From Propionibacteriaceae bacterium (GTDB lineage: Bacteria > Actinomycetota > Actinomycetes > Propionibacteriales > Propionibacteriaceae): DNA of 6,388 nt. Below are positions 1-5,800 of this stretch, piece after piece; position 1 is the stretch's first letter, and every line of letters starts with the position of its first letter. The stretch is from NCBI GenBank assembly GCA_003153855.1, contig PMBM01000111.1:1847-8234 (forward strand), read 5' to 3'. Made by a program: the position numbers and the translations under genes. The notes beneath the pieces are model-generated. The model was not told where the DNA came from. It worked only from the letters and a program-made list of their open reading frames with translations, and did no database searches.

Positions 1-587
1 TGGAGCCGGTCGGCGAGCTTGATGACCAGGACGCGGATGTCGCGGCTCATCGCGACGATCATCTTGCGGATCGACTCCGCCTGGGTGTTCTCCCCGAACT
101 GGACCTTGTCCAGCTTGGTGACGCCGTCGACCATCGCGGCGATCTCCGGGCCGAACTCGGCGGTCAGCTGCTCCATCGTGTACGCCGTGTCCTCCACGGT
201 GTCGTGGAGCAGCGCCGCGCACAGGGTGGGCTCCGTCATGCCCAGCTCGGCGAGGATCGTCGTGACCGCCAACGGGTGCGTGATGTACGCGTCGCCCGAC
301 TTGCGGGTCTGGCCGGAGTGGTAGTGCTCCGCCGTCCGGTAGGCGCGCTCGATGATTGCGAGGTCGGCCTTGGGATGGTTCTGCCGGACGACGTTGAAGA
401 GTGGTTCGAGGACGGCGTGCTGGGGCTGCCTCGGGGCTGTCCAGCGAGCGATCCGCTGTCGCATCCGGAGTCTCGGCTGCTCAGGTCCGGTGTCGGTCCT
501 GGGCAGGGTCGGAGGCAGCGGAGAGACTTCCGCTGCCGTTTCCGCGTTCGAGACGATGTCTGCGCTCGCGATGCTCTGCTCCGTCAC
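1..587 (-). CDS. relA: Bifunctional (p)ppGpp synthetase/hydrolase, RelA/SpoT family (3' end outside window)
   Basis: Long RSH enzyme that makes and degrades the stringent-response alarmone (p)ppGpp in the cytoplasm. I translated 195 codons from the GTG at 587 down to the left edge with no stop. The first 50 or so residues are a Pro/Ala/Glu-rich, probably disordered leader. From about residue 55 the sequence follows actinobacterial Rel proteins closely. The HD hydrolase domain is intact in the part seen: R95-K-S-G-D, H104-P, H128-D129 with E132-D133 (HDTVEDT), then VDGVTKLD (153-160) and IKLADRL (189-195). These match the Mn-binding and catalytic positions of active RSH hydrolases, so this should be a bifunctional enzyme, not a synthetase-only RelA. 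The last metal-site Asn expected after LADRLH, and the synthetase, TGS and ACT domains, lie beyond the window. The gene follows apt after 57 bases. The start is set by a strong Shine-Dalgarno and by the lack of another in-frame start before residue 42. Confidence 0.96.
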   Translation of the reverse strand, partial: MTEQSIASADIVSNAETAAEVSPLPPTLPRTDTGPEQPRLRMRQRIARWTAPRQPQHAVLEPLFNVVRQNHPKADLAIIERAYRTAEHYHSGQTRKSGDAYITHPLAVTTILAELGMTEPTLCAALLHDTVEDTAYTMEQLTAEFGPEIAAMVDGVTKLDKVQFGENTQAESIRKMIVAMSRDIRVLVIKLADRL

Positions 588-590
588 GCC

Positions 591-612
591 CCTCCTTACC
601 GAGTAGTAAGGA
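591..612 (-). promoter_or_regulatory. Strong relA Shine-Dalgarno inside an inverted repeat
   Basis: On the minus strand, TAAGGAGG (598-591) matches eight bases of the anti-Shine-Dalgarno complement. It ends only 3 bases before the relA GTG, which is closer than usual. The segment is one arm of an inverted repeat: TCCTTAC (612-606), a six-base spacer, then GTAAGGA (599-593). In RNA the repeat would form a seven-base-pair stem that hides most of the Shine-Dalgarno. As DNA it is a 20-base dyad that could bind a regulator. The repeat is visible in the sequence; a regulatory role is inference. Confidence 0.5.
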
Positions 613-614
613 CC

Positions 615-620
615 AGTCTA
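615..620 (-). promoter_or_regulatory. Candidate -10 element upstream of relA (weak)
   Basis: TAGACT on the minus strand fits the TANNNT -10 pattern and lies 27 bases upstream of the relA GTG. I see no convincing -35 hexamer 16-19 bases further upstream. If used, it would start a short leader within the inverted repeat and give relA a promoter separate from apt. A six-base match of this kind is easily due to chance. Confidence 0.18.
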
Positions 621-644
621 GGCGCGCTTGGCCAGCGTTGACCG

Positions 645-1193
645 TCAGATCGTTATGAGAGCGCCGACGCTCGAGATGCCCATACCGGCGAGGTTGGCGC
701 GGCCGCCCAGGAAGCCGAGCTCCATGACCACCGAGACGTGGACGAGATCCGCGCCGAGGTGCTTGATGAGCCGTGAGGTCGCCCCGACGGTACCTCCGGT
801 GGCGAGCACGTCGTCGATCACCAGGACCCGTGCGTGGGGCAGGATCGCGTCCTGGTGGACGTTCAGGGTGTCCGAGCCGTACTCGAGCGCGAAGGACTCG
901 CTGAAGACGTTCATCGGGAGCTTGCCCGGCTTGCGCACGGGAACGAAACCGACCCCGAGCGCCAGAGCGACGGGGGCGGCGAAGACGAACCCTCGCGCCT
1001 CCATGCCGACCACGACGTCGATCCCATGCGGTGCGGCCTCCACCAGCGCGTCGATGGCGGCCTGGTAGCCGTCATGGTTGGCCAGCAACGGGGTGATGTC
1101 CTTGTAGACGACTCCGGGCTTCGGGAAGTCCGGAACGTCGCGGATCAGCGAGGCAACGAGCGCGATGCGCTCTTCCTGAGTCTGTGGGGACAC
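645..1193 (-). CDS. apt: Adenine phosphoribosyltransferase
   Basis: Type I phosphoribosyltransferase that joins adenine to PRPP to give AMP and pyrophosphate, the purine salvage step, in the cytoplasm. The 182 residues are normal family length. The APRT features are present in order: DFPKPGVVYKDITPLL (22-37), EARGF (65-69), the RKPGKLP segment (87-93), LEYG (103-106) in the flexible catalytic loop region, and the PRPP-binding loop VLVIDDVLATGGT (123-135) with its two adjacent aspartates. The start is a GTG at 1193, preceded at 5 bases by a perfect AGGAGG that overlaps the secF stop codon, so translation is probably coupled to secF. In Mycobacterium tuberculosis a lipoprotein gene separates secF from apt; here nothing lies between them. 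The downstream neighbour relA makes (p)ppGpp, an alarmone known to inhibit several purine salvage transferases, so the pairing is functionally sensible, though direct control of this enzyme is inference. Confidence 0.97.
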   Translation of the reverse strand: MSPQTQEERIALVASLIRDVPDFPKPGVVYKDITPLLANHDGYQAAIDALVEAAPHGIDVVVGMEARGFVFAAPVALALGVGFVPVRKPGKLPMNVFSESFALEYGSDTLNVHQDAILPHARVLVIDDVLATGGTVGATSRLIKHLGADLVHVSVVMELGFLGGRANLAGMGISSVGALITI

Positions 1194-1198
1194 GAGTT

Positions 1199-1204
1199 CC
1201 TCCT
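1199..1204 (-). promoter_or_regulatory. apt ribosome-binding site overlapping the secF stop codon
   Basis: The minus strand reads TAGGAGGAACTC and then the apt GTG. The TAG (1205-1203) is the secF stop, and its last two bases are part of the AGGAGG core (1204-1199), 5 bases from the start codon. A ribosome finishing secF therefore sits on the apt initiation site, the classic layout for translational coupling. Confidence 0.8.
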
Positions 1205-2543
1205 ACCGCTTGCGGCGGTTACGGGTCTGCTTGGACGTCTGCGTACGCGGGGTGGGCGTGGACGGCGCGCGGGTGGTTCCTGTGGCCGCGCCTTCCTCGT
1301 CGACCGACTCGGCAGCGTCTGCGTCGTCGGTGTCGAGCGGCGAGACCTCCGCGTCAGGCGTCCCTTGGGAGGCGGCCGGCGCGGTGACGGTCGTGACCGT
1401 GAACGCCGACTTCGTCGCGGGCTTCTCGGCCTCGGCCGGCCTCTCGTCCTCGTCGGCAGAGTCCGTGTCCGGGGACGGCTCCGAGGACGTCGGGACGTCG
1501 ATGAGCGTGGTGGCCCTGTACGTGGCGCGAGCCTCGGAAGCCTTGCGCCGGCGCTCGACGCGCTCGCGGTGGAGCTTCATCTCCGGCTCGCTCTCGCGCA
1601 GCTGCGTGAGGATCGGGGAGGCGATGAAGATCGACGAGTACGCGCCGGCGATCATGCCGACGAACAGGGCGAGACCGAGGTCCTCGAGCGGGCCCGAGCC
1701 CAGCACGAAGACGCCGGCGAACAGCAGCGCCGCTACGGGCAGCACGCCGATGATCGTCGTGTTGAGCGACCGTACGAGCACCTGGTTGACGGCCTTGTTC
1801 GCAGCCTCGGAGTACGTCACCTTGTCGATCTCCATCGACGCGACGTTCTCGCGGATCTTGTCGAAGACCACGACGGTGTCGTACAGCGAGTATCCGAGGA
1901 TCGTCAGGACGCCGATCATCGTCGCCGGTGTGACCGTGAATCCCACCAACGCGTAGATGCCCACTGTGATCAGCAGGTCGTGGAGCAACGCGGTGAGCGC
2001 CGCTATCGACATCTTGGCGTCTTGGAAGTAGATCCAGATCAGAAGCCCCACGAGCACGAGGAAGACGACCAGTGCGAGGGCTGCCTGTTGGGTGATCTGC
2101 TTGCCCCACGAGGGGCCGATGAGCTGGTAGGCGACCTCGTCGGACGTCTTGCCTGCCTTCTTGGCGATCGCCGCACGTACGGTCGTCTGCTCCGCGACGT
2201 TCAGCGATCGGGTCTGGATCTGCACCTTGCTGTCACCGACCGTCGTGACGACAGTGCTGTCGAGGTTCGAGACTCCCGTGGCCAGGACGGCGTTGCGGAA
2301 GTCGGTCACAGACGTATTGGTGACGGCGGTCGGCACCTGGAAGTCCGACCCGCCCCTGAACTCGATGCCGAGGTCCAGTCCGCGGATCAGGATGGCGCCC
2401 ACAGAGATGATGAGCGCGATGGCCGAGATCGTGTACCAGATCTTGCGGCGGCCGATGAAGTTGTACGCGATGTCGCCCGTGTACAGCCGATGCGTGATGC
2501 TCTGCTTCGGCTGGGTCGTGCGGTCGAGGGTCGGCGTCGACAT
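1203..2543 (-). CDS. secF: Protein translocase subunit SecF
   Basis: Inner-membrane partner of SecD. The SecDF pair uses the proton gradient to help pull exported proteins through SecYEG. The 446-residue product has the SecF architecture: TM1 (about 36-53), the motif LDLGIEFRGGS (56-66) opening the extracytoplasmic domain (to about 150), then five helices, including 155-173, about 178-202 and about 206-225. The signature LGYSLYDTVVVFDKIREN (216-233) contains D222, which corresponds to the conserved transmembrane Asp implicated in proton coupling. LVRSLNTT (256-263) follows, with the last helices to about 312. A cytoplasmic tail of about 110 residues follows (335-446), rich in Glu/Asp, Ala, Thr and Pro, ending in a basic cluster (NRRKR). 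E. coli SecF (about 320 residues) lacks such a tail. I chose the ATG at 2543, one base after the secD stop. An in-frame ATG at 2597 would add 18 residues read over the end of secD and does not look like SecF. Confidence 0.97.
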   Translation of the reverse strand: MSTPTLDRTTQPKQSITHRLYTGDIAYNFIGRRKIWYTISAIALIISVGAILIRGLDLGIEFRGGSDFQVPTAVTNTSVTDFRNAVLATGVSNLDSTVVTTVGDSKVQIQTRSLNVAEQTTVRAAIAKKAGKTSDEVAYQLIGPSWGKQITQQAALALVVFLVLVGLLIWIYFQDAKMSIAALTALLHDLLITVGIYALVGFTVTPATMIGVLTILGYSLYDTVVVFDKIRENVASMEIDKVTYSEAANKAVNQVLVRSLNTTIIGVLPVAALLFAGVFVLGSGPLEDLGLALFVGMIAGAYSSIFIASPILTQLRESEPEMKLHRERVERRRKASEARATYRATTLIDVPTSSEPSPDTDSADEDERPAEAEKPATKSAFTVTTVTAPAASQGTPDAEVSPLDTDDADAAESVDEEGAATGTTRAPSTPTPRTQTSKQTRNRRKR

Positions 2544-2544
2544 G

Positions 2545-4170
2545 TCAGACCTTCTTCCTGGCCACGGCGGGCCGACGGACGATCCCGGTGGTTCCATCGT
2601 GGGCCGGACCGATGTGACCGGCGTCCAGTCCGGACCCCCGCTTGCCCGTCCCGAAGAACGTCGTCTTGACCAGCAGCGCGAGCAACGGCTTCGTGAAGAA
2701 GAACACGATGACGAGGTCGAGGATCGTTGTCAGGCCGAGCGTGAACGCGAAGCCCTTGACGGAGCCGAGGGCGAGCACGAAGAGCACGACCGCGCTCAGC
2801 AGCGACACGGCGTCAGCGACGACGATGGTGCGCCGCGCCTTGCGCCAGCCGGACTCGACGGAGGTCTTGATGCTTCTCCCATCCCGCATCTCGTCTCGTA
2901 TTCGTTCGAAGAAGATGACGAACGAGTCCGCGGTGACACCGATGGCCACGATCGCGCCGGCGATGCCGGGCAGGCTCAGCGCGAAGCCCATCGAGGAGCC
3001 GAGGAGCACCATCAGCGAGTACGTACCGGCGGCGGCCATCGACAGCGACAGGACGACGGCGAGCGCCAACGCCCGGTAGTACAGGATCGAGTAGACGAGC
3101 ACCAGGACGAGCCCGATCGCGCCCGCGATGAGGCCGGCGTGCAGCTGGTCGGCTCCGAGGGTCGCCGAGACGTTGTCGACGCTGGACACCTCGAACGTGA
3201 GCGGCAGCGCGCCGTACTTCAGCACGTTGGCGAGGTTCGTGGCCGTGCTCTGGGTGAACGAGCCAGTGATCTGGGCGTTGCCGCCCGGGATCTCCGCGGA
3301 GACCGACGGGGCCGAGATGACCTTGCCGTCGAGCACGATCGCGAACTGGTTCATCGGGCTGGTCTGGGTCGCCAGGTAGGTGGTGGCCGAGGCGAACAGG
3401 TCGGCGCCGAGCGTGTTGAAGCTCAGGTCCACGGCCCAGTTCAGCTGGTTCGTGGGGACGCCGGCCGTGGCCTGGGTGACGAGGTTGCCCTCGATCAGGG
3501 TCGGGCCGAGAAGGTACTTGGCCTGGCCCGTCGACGCGAGGTCGCTGCGGAGGCAGGCGATCAGCGGCTGGTCGGCGACGTCGGGGAAGGCGTCGCCGCA
3601 GTTGTAGGCGCCGAAGTCCTCGGTATCGGCGGTGCCCGGCACCCATGCCAGCTGCGACGTCAGCAGCGTCTTGCGGGCGCTGTCCGCGGTGGGCAGCGGC
3701 GAGGTGACGGCTGTCGGACGCGCGCTGCTGAGCACCGGGACCGCCGGGAGCGCGGTGGCCTGGTCGGTCGCGGGCGAGTTGGCGGTCGACGAGACCTGGT
3801 AGACGGCGCGGAACTCGAGCTGGGCCGTCTGCCCGACGAGCTGTACGAGCGCGTCCTTCTGCATGTTGGGGACCGAGACCTGGATCTGGTTGCCGCCGGA
3901 GGTGGTCACCTCGGACTCGCCGACGCCGAGGGAGTCCACGCGCTGCTGGATGATCGTCTTCGCGAGCTCGAGGCTCGTGCTGTCGACCGCCCCCGTGCCG
4001 GTGGAGTTCTTGGCCGTCAGCGTGATGGTGGTGCCGCCGGAGAGGTCCAGGCCGAGCCTGGGCGTCCAGGTGTGCGACAGCGCCATCAGCAGGTACAGCC
4101 CAGCCAGGACGACCAGGAAGGAGATGAGCGTACGCACCGGGTGCGTACGCCGGATGCTGCTACTAGCCAC
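2545..4170 (-). CDS. secD: Protein translocase subunit SecD
   Basis: Larger SecDF subunit; its outer domain grips emerging preproteins while the membrane part conducts protons. The 541 residues show TM1 (14-31), the D1-type motif RLGLDLSGGTTI (38-49), and a large extracytoplasmic region (to about 340) with IIQQRVDSLGVGE (73-85) and IVLDGKVISAP (278-288). Five helices follow (about 346-364, 368-390, 395-414, 450-468, 474-500). The conserved stretch at 399-427 holds LPGIAGAIVAIG, then TADSFVIFFERIRDE with D415 at the position of the proton-pathway aspartate of other SecDs. The tail (507-541) is Gly-rich and basic. The outer region includes an actinobacterial-type insert with two cysteines, C191 and C206, flanking a DQP-containing segment, possibly a disulfide. 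The GTG start at 4170 lies 11 bases after yajC, with AAGG (4183-4180) overlapping the yajC stop TAA, 9 bases from the start. Codons 7-14 contain a strong inverted repeat. Confidence 0.97.
   Translation of the reverse strand: MASSSIRRTHPVRTLISFLVVLAGLYLLMALSHTWTPRLGLDLSGGTTITLTAKNSTGTGAVDSTSLELAKTIIQQRVDSLGVGESEVTTSGGNQIQVSVPNMQKDALVQLVGQTAQLEFRAVYQVSSTANSPATDQATALPAVPVLSSARPTAVTSPLPTADSARKTLLTSQLAWVPGTADTEDFGAYNCGDAFPDVADQPLIACLRSDLASTGQAKYLLGPTLIEGNLVTQATAGVPTNQLNWAVDLSFNTLGADLFASATTYLATQTSPMNQFAIVLDGKVISAPSVSAEIPGGNAQITGSFTQSTATNLANVLKYGALPLTFEVSSVDNVSATLGADQLHAGLIAGAIGLVLVLVYSILYYRALALAVVLSLSMAAAGTYSLMVLLGSSMGFALSLPGIAGAIVAIGVTADSFVIFFERIRDEMRDGRSIKTSVESGWRKARRTIVVADAVSLLSAVVLFVLALGSVKGFAFTLGLTTILDLVIVFFFTKPLLALLVKTTFFGTGKRGSGLDAGHIGPAHDGTTGIVRRPAVARKKV
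2550..2556 (-). promoter_or_regulatory. secF ribosome-binding site within the end of secD
   Basis: AAGAAGG on the minus strand is one mismatch from AAGGAGG and ends 6 bases before the secF ATG at 2543. It lies inside the last secD codons, just before the secD TGA (2547-2545). This spacing supports the ATG at 2543 as the secF start and suggests that secF translation depends on ribosomes finishing secD. Confidence 0.65.
4128..4150 (-). repeat. 23-base perfect inverted repeat in the 5' coding end of secD
   Basis: GCGTACGCACC (4128-4138) and GGTGCGTACGC (4140-4150) are exact reverse complements around one central base. In secD mRNA this can fold into a stem of ten base pairs with a three-base loop, beginning 20 bases after the first base of the GTG start. 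Each arm also contains the self-complementary octamer GCGTACGC. The DNA encodes residues around R8-T-H-P-V-R13-T. The repeat is certain; whether it does anything is open. Confidence 0.75.
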
Positions 4171-4179
4171 GTGAAACTG

Positions 4180-4183
4180 CCTT
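4180..4183 (-). promoter_or_regulatory. secD ribosome-binding site overlapping the yajC stop
   Basis: The minus strand reads TAAGG, where TAA (4184-4182) is the yajC stop codon and AAGG (4183-4180) is a short Shine-Dalgarno core, 9 bases before the secD GTG. The site is weak compared with that of apt, which suits re-initiation by ribosomes that have just finished yajC. Confidence 0.5.
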
Positions 4184-4625
4184 ATCCCTTGTCTGACGTC
4201 GTGTCCGTCGGCTCGGCAGTCTCGGACTCCGGCACCTCGGCCACGACGTCGTCGGAAGCGCTCGGCGTGCCATCGGTGACGGCCGGCGCGAAGGACGCTG
4301 ATGCCTCGTCCGCGGCGAGGGCGTCAGTCGCGGGCTCGGTGATGTCCGCGTACTCGAACTCGTCCTCGTCGTCCTTGAGCGGTCGGATGATGGCCTGCCT
4401 GACGAACGTGAGCTCGACACCGGGTGAGACCTCGACGACGACCTGCTTCTCGCCAAGGTGGCGCAGCGTGCCGAGGATGCCGCCGGACATCATGACCCTC
4501 GAGCCGGTCTGAAGCGACGCCTGGAGCTCCTTCGCTTCCTTCGCGCGCTTCTGCTGGGGACGGATGATCAGGAAGTAGCCCACCACGATGAGCACAGCGA
4601 CCATCGCCAGAGTTAACGGATCCAT
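4182..4625 (-). CDS. yajC: Preprotein translocase subunit YajC
   Basis: Small single-span membrane protein that associates with SecDF and, through it, SecYEG. Residues 4-21 form the one transmembrane helix, followed directly by the family signature IIRPQQKR (20-27). The cytoplasmic domain follows with GSRVMMSGGILGTL (41-54) and VEVSPGVELTFVRQAI (64-79). The core ends near residue 83. The remaining 64 residues are an acidic Ala/Ser/Thr/Asp/Glu tail that makes the protein, at 147 residues, longer than E. coli YajC (about 110). Such extended tails are common in actinobacterial YajC. The ATG at 4625 is preceded by AAGGGA at 4 bases. It is the first gene of the secretion block, 127 bases downstream of ruvB, and runs into secD after 11 bases. 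Identity is secure from motif and context; the exact role of YajC is poorly defined even in model bacteria. Confidence 0.95.
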   Translation of the reverse strand: MDPLTLAMVAVLIVVGYFLIIRPQQKRAKEAKELQASLQTGSRVMMSGGILGTLRHLGEKQVVVEVSPGVELTFVRQAIIRPLKDDEDEFEYADITEPATDALAADEASASFAPAVTDGTPSASDDVVAEVPESETAEPTDTTSDKG

Positions 4626-4752
4626 GTCGTCCCTTGACTGAGAGTTCCTGCTCTGCCGGTGCGAGAGCCTTGCACAGCCTAGCGGCCGGTCACCACCTGA
4701 ACCGAACCCGAGCCCGGCGTGGGCGCAACCTGTGTGCGTCCAGTGGGAGAAC
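4626..4752 (-). other. ruvB-yajC intergenic region
   Basis: The longest non-coding stretch in the window, and the only break between the repair and secretion genes. On the minus strand it contains an imperfect hairpin (4704-4687: CGGTTCA, five bases, TGACCG, with one bulged T) that lacks a following U-run, so it is not a convincing terminator. It also holds a -10-like TAGGCT (4681-4676) and the yajC ribosome-binding site AAGGGA (4635-4630). I see no small open frame or RNA gene here. Whether transcription from ruvB reads through cannot be told from sequence alone. Confidence 0.6.
4676..4681 (-). promoter_or_regulatory. Candidate -10 element for yajC-secDF (weak)
   Basis: TAGGCT on the minus strand fits the actinobacterial TANNNT -10 pattern. 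It is well placed in the gap, which would give a leader of about 45 bases ahead of yajC. No clear TTGACA-like -35 lies 16-19 bases upstream. It is the best promoter candidate for the secretion block in this window, but the match is short. Confidence 0.25.
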
Positions 4753-5784
4753 TCAGTCGAACAGACCAGGCGAGAGGACAGCGCCGGGAGGAGGCTGGAT
4801 CCCGAGGTGTGCGTACGCCGACGGGGTGGCGACGCGCCCGCGAGGCGTACGCATCAGGAACCCCTGGCGCACGAGGAACGGCTCGGCCACCTCCTCGACG
4901 GTCTCCGTCTCCTCTCCGACCGCGATCGCGAGCGTGCTGAGCCCGACGGGACCGCCACCGAACTTGCCGCAGATCGCGTCCAGCACCGCCCGGTCGAGGC
5001 GGTCGAGGCCGAGCTCGTCCACCTCGTACAGGCGAAGCGCCTCGAGCGCCAGGTCGTCGGTCACGACGCCGTTGCCCCGCACCTGCGCGACGTCGCGTAC
5101 GCGCCGCAGGAGGCGGTTCGCGATGCGGGGCGTGCCGCGCGACCGCGAGGCGATGATCTGTGCGGCGCTGCCCTTGATGGGTACGCCGAGGCGCTGGGCC
5201 GACCGGTGCACGATGTGCTCCAGCGAGCTGGGCTCGTAGAACTCCAGGACGGCGGTGAACCCGAACCTGTCGCGCAGCGGTCCGGGGAGCAGGCCGGCGC
5301 GGGTCGTCGCCCCGACGAGCGTGAACGGCGGGATCTCGAGCGGGATCGCCGTCGCGCCGGGACCCTTGCCCACCACCACGTCGACCCGGAAGTCCTCCAT
5401 CGCGAGGTAGAGCAGCTCCTCGGCCGGACGCGACATGCGGTGGATCTCGTCGAGGAAGAAGACCTCCCCCTCGCTCAGGCCGGAGAGGATGGCGGCGAGG
5501 TCGCCCGCGTGCTGGATAGCCGGCCCCGAGGAGATCCTCAGCGGCGCACCCAGCTCGTTCGCGATGATCATGGCCAGCGTGGTCTTGCCCAGCCCGGGCG
5601 GTCCGCTCAGCAGGACGTGGTCCGGCACGGTGCCGCGATGCTTGGCAGCCTGGAGCACGAGGCTCAGCTGGTCGGACACCCTCGGCTGGCCCTCGAACTC
5701 CTCGAGGGTCGTCGGACGCAGCACCGCCTCGGCGGTGCGCTCCTCGGGCGTCGCGTGGGGATCGACGGGACTGGGCTCGTGCAC
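4753..5784 (-). CDS. ruvB: Holliday junction branch-migration ATPase RuvB
   Basis: AAA+ hexameric DNA motor that, with RuvA, drives branch migration of Holliday junctions in recombination repair. From the GTG start the product is 343 residues, normal length. Visible elements in order: Walker [10 protein letters not shown] (61-69), the actinobacterial [12 protein letters not shown] segment (85-96), Walker B FFLDEIHR (109-116), sensor 1 LVGATTRAG (156-164), the arginine-finger region PLRDRFGF (169-176), sensor 2 RGTPRIANR (216-224), and a C-terminal winged-helix DNA-binding domain with [10 protein letters not shown] and [17 protein letters not shown] near the end. A TTG at 5793 would add three residues, but the Shine-Dalgarno AAGTAGG directly abuts it with no spacer. 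The same site is 9 bases from the GTG at 5784, so I prefer that start. The ruvA stop overlaps this ribosome-binding site. Confidence 0.97.
   Translation of the reverse strand: MHEPSPVDPHATPEERTAEAVLRPTTLEEFEGQPRVSDQLSLVLQAAKHRGTVPDHVLLSGPPGLGKTTLAMIIANELGAPLRISSGPAIQHAGDLAAILSGLSEGEVFFLDEIHRMSRPAEELLYLAMEDFRVDVVVGKGPGATAIPLEIPPFTLVGATTRAGLLPGPLRDRFGFTAVLEFYEPSSLEHIVHRSAQRLGVPIKGSAAQIIASRSRGTPRIANRLLRRVRDVAQVRGNGVVTDDLALEALRLYEVDELGLDRLDRAVLDAICGKFGGGPVGLSTLAIAVGEETETVEEVAEPFLVRQGFLMRTPRGRVATPSAYAHLGIQPPPGAVLSPGLFD
4811..4852. repeat. Two copies of palindromic octamer GCGTACGC in the ruvB 3' end
   Basis: GCGTACGC occurs at 4811-4818 and 4845-4852, in codons for the RuvB winged-helix domain. 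The same octamer is also at 1241-1248 (secF), 4128-4135 and 4143-4150 (secD), and 5095-5102 (ruvB). The two copies use different reading frames: one encodes Arg-Thr, the other Ala-Tyr-Ala. The pattern is therefore not simply one repeated peptide. Confidence 0.5.
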
Positions 5785-5793
5785 ACCCGTCAA

Positions 5794-5800
5794 CCTACTT
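5794..5800 (-). promoter_or_regulatory. ruvB ribosome-binding site containing the ruvA stop codon
   Basis: AAGTAGG on the minus strand is one mismatch from AAGGAGG, and its central TAG (5797-5795) is the ruvA stop. It lies 9 bases before the GTG at 5784 and 0 bases before the TTG at 5793, so it argues for the GTG as the ruvB start. The overlap implies coupled synthesis of the two RuvAB subunits. Confidence 0.6.

Noticed and set aside
2544..2597. Extended SecF start at the ATG at 2597
   Set aside because: The extra 18 residues (Gly/Pro-rich) come from secD coding sequence in another frame. The ATG at 2543 has a better-placed Shine-Dalgarno, and its product matches the normal SecF N-terminus.
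834..2669. 611-codon plus-strand open frame
   Set aside because: It lies opposite apt, secF and the end of secD. The product is an Arg/Asp/Gly-rich string with no recognisable domain, typical of antisense frames in high-GC coding DNA.
3291..3302. 12-base palindrome TCTCCGCGGAGA in secD
   Set aside because: Palindromes of this length are expected about once or more in a window of this size and GC content, and it lies in mid-gene coding sequence.
2149..4512. 787-codon plus-strand open frame
   Set aside because: It mirrors secF, secD and yajC. Its composition (Arg, Glu, Gly, Val runs) is that of a high-GC shadow, while the opposite strand encodes a clear SecD.
4687..4704. Hairpin after ruvB as an intrinsic terminator
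   Set aside because: The stem is short, contains a bulge and is not followed by a T-run on the minus strand.
5785..5793. RuvB start at the TTG at 5793
   Set aside because: The Shine-Dalgarno AAGTAGG abuts this codon with no spacer, while the GTG at 5784 is 9 bases away. The difference is only three residues, so it is not excluded absolutely.
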